From Bog-532 sp963833835 (GTDB lineage Bacteria; Actinomycetota; Actinomycetes; Streptosporangiales; Streptosporangiaceae): a stretch of DNA of 64,000 nt. Made by a program: the position numbers and the translations under genes. The notes under the pieces are model-generated. The model was not told the origin of the DNA, did no database searches, and was given only the letters and a program-made list of their open reading frames with translations. Location of the stretch: contig CAWHZI010000016.1 in NCBI GenBank assembly GCA_963833835.1, positions 1 to 64,000 of the forward strand, written 5' to 3'. Positions 49,621-58,229 of this stretch are shown piece by piece; position 1 is the first letter of the stretch, and each line of letters begins with the position of its first letter.

Positions 49621-51336
49621 ATGAGTATCTACGACGAGCGTCCGTGGCTGGCCCGATACGACCCGGGGCAGCCGACTGACCTCGGCGTCGAGCACGAGAC
49701 CGCGCTGGACATGTTCACCGCCTGCGTGCGGCAGGACCCGGGCGCGCCGATGATCCGGTACTTCGACGGCATGCTGACCCGGCGGGACCTGGACGAGGCG
49801 GCCGCCTCGTTCGCCGCGGCCCTGATCGCCTCGGGTTTCCGCCGCGGCGAGCGGGTCGCGCTCTACCTGCAGAACGTCCCCCAGTTCCTGATCGCGATGA
49901 TCGGCACCTGGAAGGCGGCCGGCATCGCGGTCGCGGTCAACCCGATGAACCGGCAGCGCGAGCTGGAGGACATCCTGACCGACTCCGGGGCCAGCGTGCT
50001 GGTCGCCCTGGAGGACCTGTACCAGAACGTGGCCGTGCACGTGGTCGGCCGGACCAGCCTGCGGCAGGTCATCACCACCTCGGCGCTGGAGTACCAGACC
50101 CGGGGCGACCGCCGGGTGCTCGGCGGCGTGGGCTGGCACCGGGCCGAGGGCACGGACGACATGGCCTCGCTGATCCGGCAGTTCCGCGGCCAGCCGCCGC
50201 ACGATCCCCGGCTGAATCCGGACGACGTGGCCTTCCTGACCTACACGTCCGGCACCACCGGCCCCCCGAAGGGGGCCATGACCACGCACCGCAACATCGT
50301 GTTCAACGCCCAGACCTACCGGAACTGGATCGGCATCACCCGGGCCGACGTGATCCTGGGCGTGGCCCCGCTGTTCCACATCACCGGTTCGATCGGGCAC
50401 GTGGCCCTGTCCCTGCTGACCGGGGCGACGCTGGTGCTCACCTACCGGTTCGACCCGGCGCTGGCGCTGGAGACCATCCGGGACGAGCAGATCACGTTCA
50501 CCATCGGCTCGATCACCGTGTTCATCGCGCTGATGAACGCGCCCGGCGCCGACTCGTCGGCGCTGGCCTCGCTGACCAAGATCTACTCCGGCGGAGCCCC
50601 GATCCCGCCCAGCACGGTCTCGGCCTTCGAGAAGATGTTCGGCCAGTACATCCACAACATCTACGGGCTGACCGAGACCACGTCGCCGTCGCATGCGACG
50701 CCGATGAACGGGCGGGCCCCGGTCGACCCGGCCTCGGGCGCGCTGTCGGTGGGCGTGCCGGTCTACAACACCGTCGTCCGCATCATCGGCGAGGACGGCC
50801 GCGAGCTGCCGGCCGGCCAGATCGGCGAGCTGGTCACCGAGGGCCCGCAGATCGTGGCCGGGTACTGGAACAAGCCCGCGGAGACGGCCCAGGCGCTGCC
50901 CCGTGGCGCGCTGCACACCGGCGACGTCGGCTTCATGGACCCCGGCGGCTGGTTCTACATCGTGGACCGGAAGAAGGACCAGATCAACGTGGCCGGCTAC
51001 AAGGTCTGGCCGCGCGAGGTGGAGGACGTCCTGTACGAGCACCCCGCGGTGCGGGAGGCGGCCGTGGTCGGGGTGCCGGATTCGTACCGGGGTGAGACGG
51101 TCAAGGCCTACGTCAGCGTCAAGCCCGGCCACGGTCACGGCTACGAGGGGACGCTCGAGGGACTGCCGGACGAGCTGATCGTGCACTGCAAGGAGCGGCT
51201 GGCCGCCTACAAATACCCCCGCCAGGTGGAGATCCTGGCCGAGCTGCCCAAGACCGCAACCGGGAAGATCCTCCGCCGCGAGCTGCGGGACATGGCCCGG
51301 CAGGGCGACGTGATCACCGTGATTGACCAGCGTTAG
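49621..51336 (+). CDS. AMP-forming acyl-CoA ligase
   Basis: A 571-residue ANL enzyme. FLTYTSGTTGPPKGAMTTHR near residue 203 is the P-loop-like AMP-binding motif, IYGLTETTSPSHATPM near 345 the A5 motif, LHTGDVGFMDPGGWFYIVDR near 432 the A7 Asp motif, and KTATGKILRRELRDM at the end the catalytic Lys motif. It activates a carboxylic acid through acyl-AMP to CoA ester. It opens a five-gene same-strand run (lactonase-like, transhydrogenase, FmdB, FAD/FeS dehydrogenase) with gaps under 35 bases. In that context a hydroxy acid such as 4-hydroxybutyrate, or a fatty acid, could be the substrate. Confidence 0.88.
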   Translation: MSIYDERPWLARYDPGQPTDLGVEHETALDMFTACVRQDPGAPMIRYFDGMLTRRDLDEAAASFAAALIASGFRRGERVALYLQNVPQFLIAMIGTWKAAGIAVAVNPMNRQRELEDILTDSGASVLVALEDLYQNVAVHVVGRTSLRQVITTSALEYQTRGDRRVLGGVGWHRAEGTDDMASLIRQFRGQPPHDPRLNPDDVAFLTYTSGTTGPPKGAMTTHRNIVFNAQTYRNWIGITRADVILGVAPLFHITGSIGHVALSLLTGATLVLTYRFDPALALETIRDEQITFTIGSITVFIALMNAPGADSSALASLTKIYSGGAPIPPSTVSAFEKMFGQYIHNIYGLTETTSPSHATPMNGRAPVDPASGALSVGVPVYNTVVRIIGEDGRELPAGQIGELVTEGPQIVAGYWNKPAETAQALPRGALHTGDVGFMDPGGWFYIVDRKKDQINVAGYKVWPREVEDVLYEHPAVREAAVVGVPDSYRGETVKAYVSVKPGHGHGYEGTLEGLPDELIVHCKERLAAYKYPRQVEILAELPKTATGKILRRELRDMARQGDVITVIDQR

Positions 51337-51368
51337 CCGATCACCCCTCGATTCAATGGAGAGTCAGC

Positions 51369-52181
51369 ATGGGCCGAGATCTCAGCGTCACGATCATTCC
51401 CTGCGGTGCGATGACCGCCGACATCACCTGGCTGCTGCTGGCGCCGGGTCGCGCGATGCGCACCCGGCAGAACAAGACCGCCCCGGCGGAGTGGACCGAC
51501 GTGCCCAGCCACTGCGTGCTGGTCGACACCCCGGACGGCCGGCTGCTGTGGGACACCAGCTGCCCCCGGGACTGGGAGCAGCGCTGGGCGCCGACCGGGC
51601 TGCAGGACTTCTTCCCCTACGACCACGTCTCCGAGGAGGAGTACCTCGACTCGCGGCTCAAGCAGCTCGGCCTGGCCCCGGCCGACCTGGACTTCGTCGC
51701 CTTCTCCCACCTGCACTTCGACCACGCGGGCAACGCCCTGCTGTTCAAGGACTCCGGGGCCCGGCTGGTCTGCAGCGAAGCGGAGAAGGAGTTCGCGTTC
51801 GGGTTCGACGGCCCGTTCACCGGCGCGCACATCAAGGACGACTACGCCAGCCTGGACTTCGAGACGGTCTCCGGTGACGCCGAGTTCCTGCCCGGGGTGA
51901 GCTTCATCCAGACCCCGGGCCACACGCCGGGGAGCATGTCGATGCGGATCGACCTGCCCGAATCGGGCACGATGATCTTCACCGCGGACGCGGTCTACAT
52001 GGGGGCGAGCTACGGGCCGCCCGCCGTGCCCGCGGCCATCGTCAACAACCTGGAGCAGTTCTACGCCTCGGTGGAGAAGCTGCGGGGGATCGCCACCGAG
52101 ACCGACGCGACGCTGGTCTTCGGGCACGACCCGGACCAGATCAAGCAGCTGCGGACCGCCCCGGACGGGAGCTACCGCTGA
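51369..52181 (+). CDS. Metallo-beta-lactamase-fold hydrolase, N-acyl-homoserine-lactonase/lactonase family
   Basis: A 270-residue protein. SHLHFDHAGNALLF near residue 114 is the HxHxDH zinc motif, FIQTPGHTPGSMSMRI near 180 the next His, FTADAVYMG the bridging Asp and VFGHDPDQIK the last His. Family members include quorum-quenching lactonases and gamma-butyrolactone lactonases such as BlcC/AttM. Its stop overlaps the start of the iron-alcohol-dehydrogenase-type transhydrogenase gene (TGATG), just as BlcC and BlcB are co-encoded in Agrobacterium. Lactone opening is the likely chemistry, but thioester or other ester hydrolysis is possible. Confidence 0.82.
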   Translation: MGRDLSVTIIPCGAMTADITWLLLAPGRAMRTRQNKTAPAEWTDVPSHCVLVDTPDGRLLWDTSCPRDWEQRWAPTGLQDFFPYDHVSEEEYLDSRLKQLGLAPADLDFVAFSHLHFDHAGNALLFKDSGARLVCSEAEKEFAFGFDGPFTGAHIKDDYASLDFETVSGDAEFLPGVSFIQTPGHTPGSMSMRIDLPESGTMIFTADAVYMGASYGPPAVPAAIVNNLEQFYASVEKLRGIATETDATLVFGHDPDQIKQLRTAPDGSYR

Positions 52182-53488
52182 TGACCGAGTCCCAGATCGA
52201 AGCTCATGCCGACGACCTGACCGAGGAGACCATCTTCACCTGGGGTGCGCCGCCGCTGAAGTTCGGGGCCGGCGCGGTGGACGAGATCGGTTTCGAGATG
52301 GCCCAGTTCGGGGCCAAACGGGTGCTGATCCTGACCGACCCGGGCATCAGCGCGCTGGGCCTCCCGGGCCGGATCGCGGACTCGCTGACCCGGTATGGGA
52401 TCACCTCCGAGGTCTTCGACGGCGTGCACGTCGAGCCGACCGACGACAGCATGGACAAGGCCGCCGGTTACGCCCGCTCGCAGGGACCGTGGGACGGCTT
52501 CATCGCGGTCGGCGGCGGGTCGTCCATCGACACGGCCAAGGCGGTGAACCTGCTCACCACCGACGGCGGTGAGCTCATGGACTACATCAACGCGCCGATC
52601 GGCGCGGGCCGGGCCCCGCAGCACCAGCTGAAGCCGCTGATCGCGGTGCCGACCACGGCCGGTACCGGCTCGGAGAGCACGGCCATGTGCGTGCTGGACA
52701 TCTTGTCGATGAAGGTCAAGTCCGGCATCAGCCACTGGCGGCTGCGCCCCACGCTGGCCATCATCGACCCGCTGGTGTCGCTCTCGCTGCCGCCGGAGGT
52801 CACCGCGGCGGCCGGCATGGACATCGTCTGCCACGCGGTGGAGTCCTACACCGCCCGCTGGTACACCAGCTTCGACCGGAAGACGCCCGAGCAGCGGGTC
52901 ACCTACTGCGGGTCCAACCCGATCTCGGACCTGTGGAGCGAGCGGTCGCTCGCGCTGATCGCCCGGTCGTTCCGCACCGCGGTCCACGACGGCTCCGACC
53001 TGGCCGCGCGGAGCGACATGATGATGGCCGCGACGTTCGCCGGCATGGGCTTCGGCAACTCCGGCGTGCACATCCCGCACGCCAACGCCTACCCGATCGC
53101 CGGCATGGTCCGGGACTTCCGGCCCGCGGGCTACCCGCAGCAGGAGCCGATGGTGCCGCACGGCATGTCGGTCTCGCTGACCGCGCCGGAGGCGTTCCGG
53201 TTCAGCTTCTCCAGCGCCCCGGAGCGGCACCTGCGCGCGGCGGCGATGCTCGCGCCCGACCAGGACAAACTGAACGACGCCGGCGAGCAGCTGCCGTCCG
53301 CGATGGTCGAGCTGATGCGGGACATCGGCATCCCGAACGGCATCGGCGCGGTCGGCTACACCGAGTCCGACGTGCCGGACCTGGTGCCGGGCACGATGAA
53401 GCAGCAGCGGCTGCTGGCCACCTGCCCGCGCCCGGTCGACGCGGACGACATCGCCGGCATCTTGACCCGGTCGATCGAGAACTGGTGA
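52181..53488 (+). CDS. Hydroxyacid-oxoacid transhydrogenase (ADHFE1-type iron alcohol dehydrogenase)
   Basis: A 435-residue protein. The opening IFTWGAPPLKFGAGAVDEIG, TAGTGSESTAMCVLD, CHAVESYTARWY and NPISDLWSERSLALIARSFR match HOT rather than general iron alcohol dehydrogenases. GGGSSIDTAKAVNLL near 108 binds NAD(P). Metal ligands are in MDIVCHAVESY (213-223), VHIPHANAYPIAGM and VPHGMSVSLTAPE. HOT enzymes oxidise 4-hydroxybutyrate to succinic semialdehyde while reducing 2-oxoglutarate to D-2-hydroxyglutarate, with tightly bound cofactor. Placement after a lactonase and before a flavin/FeS dehydrogenase fits that reaction well. Confidence 0.88.
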   Translation: MTESQIEAHADDLTEETIFTWGAPPLKFGAGAVDEIGFEMAQFGAKRVLILTDPGISALGLPGRIADSLTRYGITSEVFDGVHVEPTDDSMDKAAGYARSQGPWDGFIAVGGGSSIDTAKAVNLLTTDGGELMDYINAPIGAGRAPQHQLKPLIAVPTTAGTGSESTAMCVLDILSMKVKSGISHWRLRPTLAIIDPLVSLSLPPEVTAAAGMDIVCHAVESYTARWYTSFDRKTPEQRVTYCGSNPISDLWSERSLALIARSFRTAVHDGSDLAARSDMMMAATFAGMGFGNSGVHIPHANAYPIAGMVRDFRPAGYPQQEPMVPHGMSVSLTAPEAFRFSFSSAPERHLRAAAMLAPDQDKLNDAGEQLPSAMVELMRDIGIPNGIGAVGYTESDVPDLVPGTMKQQRLLATCPRPVDADDIAGILTRSIENW

Positions 53489-53493
53489 TCGGG

Positions 53494-53892
53494 ATGCCGC
53501 TGTACGACTACCGCTGCCCGCAGGGGCACCACTTCGAGCGGATGGCCCCGATGAGCGGCGGGGACGCGGCGGCCTGCCCGCGCTGCGGCGGGGCCGCGGC
53601 CAAGGTGCCGTCCCGGGTCGCGCTCGGCGGCCAGGCCAGCCCGGGGCCCAGCCGGGAGCAGATGCCGCAGACCTGGCGCGGCACCTACGAGGGCAACCCG
53701 GAGTACGTCGGCCAGCTGCGGCGCCAGTGGGAGGGCCGGGCGAAGCTGGAGGAGAAGTACCCGGAGCTGCGCGGCGACCAGCGGCCGGTGCTGGCTCACG
53801 AGGGCCAGTACCACGACCACCCCCTCCGAGCGGGAGATCCGCCGACTACGCTGTCACAACATGACCAAGGCGCCGCAGGAGCTAGCGGCTGA
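53494..53892 (+). CDS. FmdB-type zinc-ribbon protein
   Basis: A 132-residue protein. The first 35 residues (MPLYDYRCPQGHHFERMAPM, then CPRCGG) are the FmdB zinc ribbon with the CxxxH and CxxC parts; the rest is Arg/Glu-rich and probably flexible. ATG 53494 is chosen; GTG 53485 would overlap the transhydrogenase stop as GTGA. The end overlaps the next gene by 32 bases. FmdB-like proteins are usually accessory regulatory or assembly proteins for neighbouring enzymes; here it is likely to serve the HOT or FAD/FeS enzyme. Confidence 0.7.
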   Translation: MPLYDYRCPQGHHFERMAPMSGGDAAACPRCGGAAAKVPSRVALGGQASPGPSREQMPQTWRGTYEGNPEYVGQLRRQWEGRAKLEEKYPELRGDQRPVLAHEGQYHDHPLRAGDPPTTLSQHDQGAAGASG

Positions 53893-56773
53893 CCTGGCCC
53901 GGGAAGTTCAGGGCGAGGTCCGGTTCGACTCGGCCAGCCGGGGCGCGTTCGCCGCCGACGCTTCCAACTACCGGCACGTCCCGGTTGGGGTCGTACAGCC
54001 GGTGAGCACGGACGATGTGCTGGCCACGATCGGGATCTGCCGGCGGCACGACGTGCCGGTGCTGCCGCGCGGCGCCGCGACCAGCATCGGCGGCCAGGCC
54101 GTCAGCGAGGCCGTGGTCATCGACTTCTCCCGGCACCTGCGCTCGGTGCTGAGCATCGACCCCGGGGCCAGGACGGCCCGGGTCCAGCCCGGGGTGGTGC
54201 TGGACGACCTGCGCGCGGCCGCCGCGGCCCACGGCCTGACCTTCGGCCCCGACCCGTCCACGCACAACCGGTGCACGCTCGGCGGCATGATCGGCAACAA
54301 CGCCTGCGGGTCGCACTCGGTGGCCTGGGGCAAGACCGTGGACAACGTGCGCGACCTGACCGTCGTCACCTACGACGGCCTCCAGCTGGTGGCCGGTCCT
54401 ACCAGCCCGGACGAACTGCTCCGGCTGCGCCGGCAAGCGGGACGCATCGGCGAGTTCTACCGGGGGCTCGGGGACCTGGCGCAGCGGCACGCGACCGCCA
54501 TCCGGACCCAGTTCCCGCAGCTCACCCGCCGGGTGTCCGGCTACAACCTGGACCAGCTGCTGCCCGAGCACGGCTTCAACCTGGCCCGGGCCCTGGTCGG
54601 CACCGAGGGCACCTGCGCCACCCTGCTGGAGGCCACGGTCGAGCTGGTCCCCACCCCGGCGGTCCGGGTGCTGACCGTGGTCGGCTACCCGGGCGTGTTC
54701 GGCGCGGCGGACGCCGCCCCCGGGTTCCTGGACCTGGCCCCGCTGACCATCGAGGGCATGGACGTGGCGCTGATCGCCGCGCTGCGGGCGGCCCGGCCCA
54801 CCGACCAGCGCTACCGGCTGCTGCCGGACGGCGAGGGCTGGCTGTTCATCGAGACCGGCGGGGCCACCGCGGCCGAGGCCCGCGCGAGTGCCCAGGCCAT
54901 CGCCGACCGGGCCGCGCAGACCGGCGGGACCAGCCGGATCGTCACCGACCCGGCCCAGGCCCGGACGCTGTGGGGCATCCGCAAGGCCAGCGCCGGCATC
55001 CTCACCCGGGGCGCCGACGGCCGGGAGGCCTGGCCCGGCTGGGAGGACACCGCGGTCCCGCCCGAGCAGCTCGGCCCCTACCTGCGGGAGTTCCGCAAGC
55101 TGATGGACGACCATGGCCGGCGCGGGGCCTACTACGGCCACTTCGGCGATGGCTGCGTGCACATCCGGATCGACTTCGACCTGGTCACCAAACCAGGCAT
55201 CGCCGACTTCCGCCGCTTCATCGAGGAAGCGGCCGACCTGGTCACGGCGCGTGGCGGCTCGCTGTCCGGTGAGCACGGGGACGGCCAGGCCCGGGCCGAG
55301 CTGCTGCCGCGGATGTACCCGCCGGAGCTGATCGACGCCTTCGCCGAGTTCAAGGCCATCTGGGACCCGAAGGACCGGATGAATCCCGGCACGATCGTGC
55401 GGCCCCGCAAACTCGACGCTGATCTGCGGGTGTTCGTGGACGGCCCGCGCCCCGCTGGCCGGCCCCAGCTGGCCCTGACCCACGACCACGGCAGCCTGGA
55501 GGCGGCCACCCGCCGCTGTGTCGGGGTCGGCGCCTGCCTGTCCGCGTCCGGCGGCGTGATGTGCCCCAGCTTCCGGGCCACCGGGGACGAGCAGCACTCC
55601 ACCCGCGGCCGGGCCCGGTTGCTGTTCGAGTTCGCCAGCGGCCGGGCCGGGGTGGACGCCGCCCACGCCGACGACGTGGCCGGCGCGCTCGACCTGTGCC
55701 TGTCCTGCAAGGGCTGCAAGCGGGACTGCCCGGTCGGCGTGGACATGGCCGCCTACAAGAGCGAGTTCCTGGCCCAGCGCTACGCCCGGCGGCGGCGCCC
55801 GGTGGCGCACTACTCGCTGGGCCGGCTGCCGCGCTGGCTCCGGCTGGTGGACCGGACCCGGAGCGCCGGCCTGCTGAACCGGGCCGCCCGCGTCCGGCCG
55901 CTGGCCGCGCTGGCCAAGCGGCTCGGCGGGGTCGCGCCGGAGCGGGACATACCGCCGCTGGCCGGCGAGTCGTTCCAGGCCTGGTTCGGCCGCCGGGGGA
56001 CGCTTGGTCCTGCGGACGGTCCGCGGCTGCTGCTGTGGCCGGACACGTTCACCAACTACCTGGAGCCCGGCATCGGCCGGGACGCGGTGGCGGCGCTGGA
56101 GGCACTCGGCTACCGGGTCGAGGTTCCGTCGGCCCCGGTGTGCTGCGGCCTGACCTGGCACAGCACCGGGCAGCTGGCCCAGGCCAAGAAGGTGCTGGCC
56201 GCGACGCTGGGGGTGCTGAAGCCCTGGCTGGACGACGAGGTGCCGATCGTCGGCCTGGAGCCGAGCTGCCTGGCCGCGCTGAAGACCGACGCCATCGAGC
56301 TGCTGCCGGACGACCCGGCGGCCAAGCAGGCCAGCGTGTCGGTCCGGTCCCTGGCCGAGGTGCTCCGCCCCCACGCCGGCGAGCTCCGAGCCCGCTCCGC
56401 GGCGCCGCCCGCGGCCGGGGCGGTGCGGGCGCTGGTCCAGGTGCACTGCCACCAGCACGCCGACCTGGGCTTCGACGCCGACCGCGAGGTGCTGGCCGCG
56501 CTGGGGGTCGAGGCGGACGTGCTCGACTCCGGCTGCTGCGGGCTGGCCGGCAACTTCGGCTTCGAACGGGGTCACTACGAGGTTTCCCAGGCCTGCGCCG
56601 AGCGGGTGCTCTACCCCGCGCTGCGCGCCGGCCAGGAGGCCCAGGTCGTGGCCGACGGCTACAGCTGCCGGACCCAGATCCGCCAGGGCGTCGACCGTGA
56701 CCCCGTGCACCTGGCCCACCTGGCCGCCGCCGTCCTCACCTCCAGCGACTCCCAGGTCAACCCAGCCCCATAG
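53861..56773 (+). CDS. FAD-binding and Fe-S-cluster dehydrogenase (GlcD-GlcF fusion type)
   Basis: A 970-residue protein. Residues 40-260 form the FAD PCMH domain (VPVLPRGAATSIGGQAVSEA and the GGMIGNNACG loop), residues 265-520 the FAD-oxidase C-terminal domain (YGHFGDGCVHIRIDFDL, SLSGEHGDGQARAELL). From residue 545 comes an Fe-S ferredoxin-like part with CVGVGAC and CLSCKGCKRDCP, then two CCG domains (CCGLTWHSTGQ near 761, CCGLAGNFG near 891). The whole resembles YdiJ-type enzymes acting on D-lactate, glycolate or D-2-hydroxyglutarate and feeding electrons to the chain. Next to HOT, D-2-hydroxyglutarate is an attractive substrate. Confidence 0.88.
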   Translation: MTKAPQELAADLAREVQGEVRFDSASRGAFAADASNYRHVPVGVVQPVSTDDVLATIGICRRHDVPVLPRGAATSIGGQAVSEAVVIDFSRHLRSVLSIDPGARTARVQPGVVLDDLRAAAAAHGLTFGPDPSTHNRCTLGGMIGNNACGSHSVAWGKTVDNVRDLTVVTYDGLQLVAGPTSPDELLRLRRQAGRIGEFYRGLGDLAQRHATAIRTQFPQLTRRVSGYNLDQLLPEHGFNLARALVGTEGTCATLLEATVELVPTPAVRVLTVVGYPGVFGAADAAPGFLDLAPLTIEGMDVALIAALRAARPTDQRYRLLPDGEGWLFIETGGATAAEARASAQAIADRAAQTGGTSRIVTDPAQARTLWGIRKASAGILTRGADGREAWPGWEDTAVPPEQLGPYLREFRKLMDDHGRRGAYYGHFGDGCVHIRIDFDLVTKPGIADFRRFIEEAADLVTARGGSLSGEHGDGQARAELLPRMYPPELIDAFAEFKAIWDPKDRMNPGTIVRPRKLDADLRVFVDGPRPAGRPQLALTHDHGSLEAATRRCVGVGACLSASGGVMCPSFRATGDEQHSTRGRARLLFEFASGRAGVDAAHADDVAGALDLCLSCKGCKRDCPVGVDMAAYKSEFLAQRYARRRRPVAHYSLGRLPRWLRLVDRTRSAGLLNRAARVRPLAALAKRLGGVAPERDIPPLAGESFQAWFGRRGTLGPADGPRLLLWPDTFTNYLEPGIGRDAVAALEALGYRVEVPSAPVCCGLTWHSTGQLAQAKKVLAATLGVLKPWLDDEVPIVGLEPSCLAALKTDAIELLPDDPAAKQASVSVRSLAEVLRPHAGELRARSAAPPAAGAVRALVQVHCHQHADLGFDADREVLAALGVEADVLDSGCCGLAGNFGFERGHYEVSQACAERVLYPALRAGQEAQVVADGYSCRTQIRQGVDRDPVHLAHLAAAVLTSSDSQVNPAP

Positions 56774-56798
56774 CTCCCGGGCGGCGCCCCAAGAAAGG

Positions 56799-56826
56799 AG
56801 CCCCCGGAGCCAGAGCTCCGGGGGCT
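56799..56826. terminator. Strong bidirectional terminator hairpin
   Basis: AGCCCCCGGAGC (56799-56810) pairs perfectly with GCTCCGGGGGCT (56815-56826) around a CAGA loop, giving a 12-bp GC-rich stem flanked by AAAG and TT. It lies between the convergent FAD/FeS dehydrogenase and epimerase-family genes and would stop both transcripts. Confidence 0.8.
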
Positions 56827-56850
56827 TTACCTAGCTAGCTGAGCGGCGGG

Positions 56851-58083
56851 TTACGCCTCGACGCTTTTCTCGGGGAGCTCGGTGAGCAGGTCGCCCGAGG
56901 TCTCCATGCCGGCCCGCCAGACCGAACGCGCGATGATCTTCGTCAGATCGGCCCGGTTCTTGTACTTGGCGGCGATCTGCGTGCACTCCTCCAGGAGGCC
57001 CTCGGACAGCGTGGTGGGCTGCAGCCCGAGGGCGAGGAACTGGTCGTTGCGCACCACGAGGTCGTTCTCTTCGGCTTCGCGCCGCGGGTTGGGCAGGTAG
57101 GCGATCTCGACGCCCACGGTGTCGCCGACCAGCTTGGCCAATTCGAGCACCTGGTGCGTCTCGGTGATCTGGTTCAGCACCTGGACCCGGGAGCCGCTTT
57201 CCGGCGGGTTGGTGATGGCCAGCTCGATACAGCGCACGGTGTCCCGGATGTGGATGAACGCGCGCGTCTGGCCGCCCGTCCCGTGCACGGTCAGCGGGTG
57301 CCCGATGGCGGCCTGCATGAGGAACCGGTTGAGCACCGTGCCGTAGTCGCCGTCGTAGTCGAACCGGTTGATCAGCCGCTCGTCCAGGCTGGTCTGGTCG
57401 GTCTGCGTGCCCCAGACGATGCCCTGGTGCAGGTCGGTGATGCGCAGGCCGTCGTTCTTGGCGTAGAACGCGAACAGCAGCTGGTCCAGCGTCTTGGTCA
57501 TGTGGTAGACCGAGCCCGGGTTGGCCGGGTGCAGGATCTCCCGCTCCAGCTCACCGTCCGGGGTCGGCACCTTGACCGTCAGGTAGCCCTCGGGGATCGG
57601 CGCGCTGCCCGACCAGCCGTAGCCGTAGACGCCCATGGTGCCCAGGTGCGCGAGTGCGGCGTCGATCCCGGTGTCGACCAGCGCGGTCAGCAGGTTGTGC
57701 GTGGCCCGGACGTTGTTGTCCACGGTGTACCGCTTGGCCTGCGGGCTGCGCATCGAGTACGGCGCGGCGCGCTGCTCGGCGAAGTGCACGATGGCCTCCG
57801 GCCGCAGCTCCAGCAGCAGGGCAGTCAGCCGGTCGTACTCCTCGGCCAGATCCAGGTTCACGAAGCCGATTTCGCGGCCGGTCACTTCCTGCCAGACCCG
57901 GATGCGCTCGCCAATCGGCCGGATCGGGGTCAGCGACTGGACCTCGAGGTCGATATCGATCTTTCGGCGGCTCAGGTTGTCAACAATGGTGACATCGTGA
58001 CCACGTTCCGACAGATACAGCGACGTCGGCCACCCGCAGAACCCGTCGCCACCCAACACCAGAACGCGCACGTCAACTCCCAT
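56851..58083 (-). CDS. NAD-dependent epimerase/dehydratase, UDP-sulfoquinovose synthase (SQD1)-like
   Basis: A 410-residue extended SDR. VLVLGGDGFCGWPTSLYLSE at residue 5, DNLSRRKIDIDL, PEAIVHFAEQRAAPYSM, HLGTMGVYGYG, the YHMTK pair near 200, and GIVWGTQTDQTSLDERLINR are typical of SQD1/Agl3-type enzymes, which convert UDP-glucose and sulfite to UDP-sulfoquinovose. The start is taken at ATG 58083; the longer frame adds 20 residues unlike the family. It is divergent from a metallohydrolase, with a glycosyltransferase downstream of that. Product is possibly a sulfolipid or cell-surface sulfonated sugar. Other UDP-sugar epimerases are less likely. Confidence 0.85.
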   Translation of the reverse strand: MGVDVRVLVLGGDGFCGWPTSLYLSERGHDVTIVDNLSRRKIDIDLEVQSLTPIRPIGERIRVWQEVTGREIGFVNLDLAEEYDRLTALLLELRPEAIVHFAEQRAAPYSMRSPQAKRYTVDNNVRATHNLLTALVDTGIDAALAHLGTMGVYGYGWSGSAPIPEGYLTVKVPTPDGELEREILHPANPGSVYHMTKTLDQLLFAFYAKNDGLRITDLHQGIVWGTQTDQTSLDERLINRFDYDGDYGTVLNRFLMQAAIGHPLTVHGTGGQTRAFIHIRDTVRCIELAITNPPESGSRVQVLNQITETHQVLELAKLVGDTVGVEIAYLPNPRREAEENDLVVRNDQFLALGLQPTTLSEGLLEECTQIAAKYKNRADLTKIIARSVWRAGMETSGDLLTELPEKSVEA

Positions 58084-58229
58084 CTGGGTACAAGATGCCG
58101 GTCTTCGTGAGCGTAGCATGCACCCCGTTACACGTTTACCCATCGGAAATATGTAAGTTTCCTGTGGGGTTAATGCGAAATTCCTTAAATTGTGTATTTA
58201 CGTTCAGGCATTCCGAATAGGGAGACAGC

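Noticed and set aside
53882..56719. 945-codon minus-strand frame opposite the FAD/FeS dehydrogenase
   Set aside because: No recognisable motif, and the plus strand carries complete FAD and iron-sulfur signatures.
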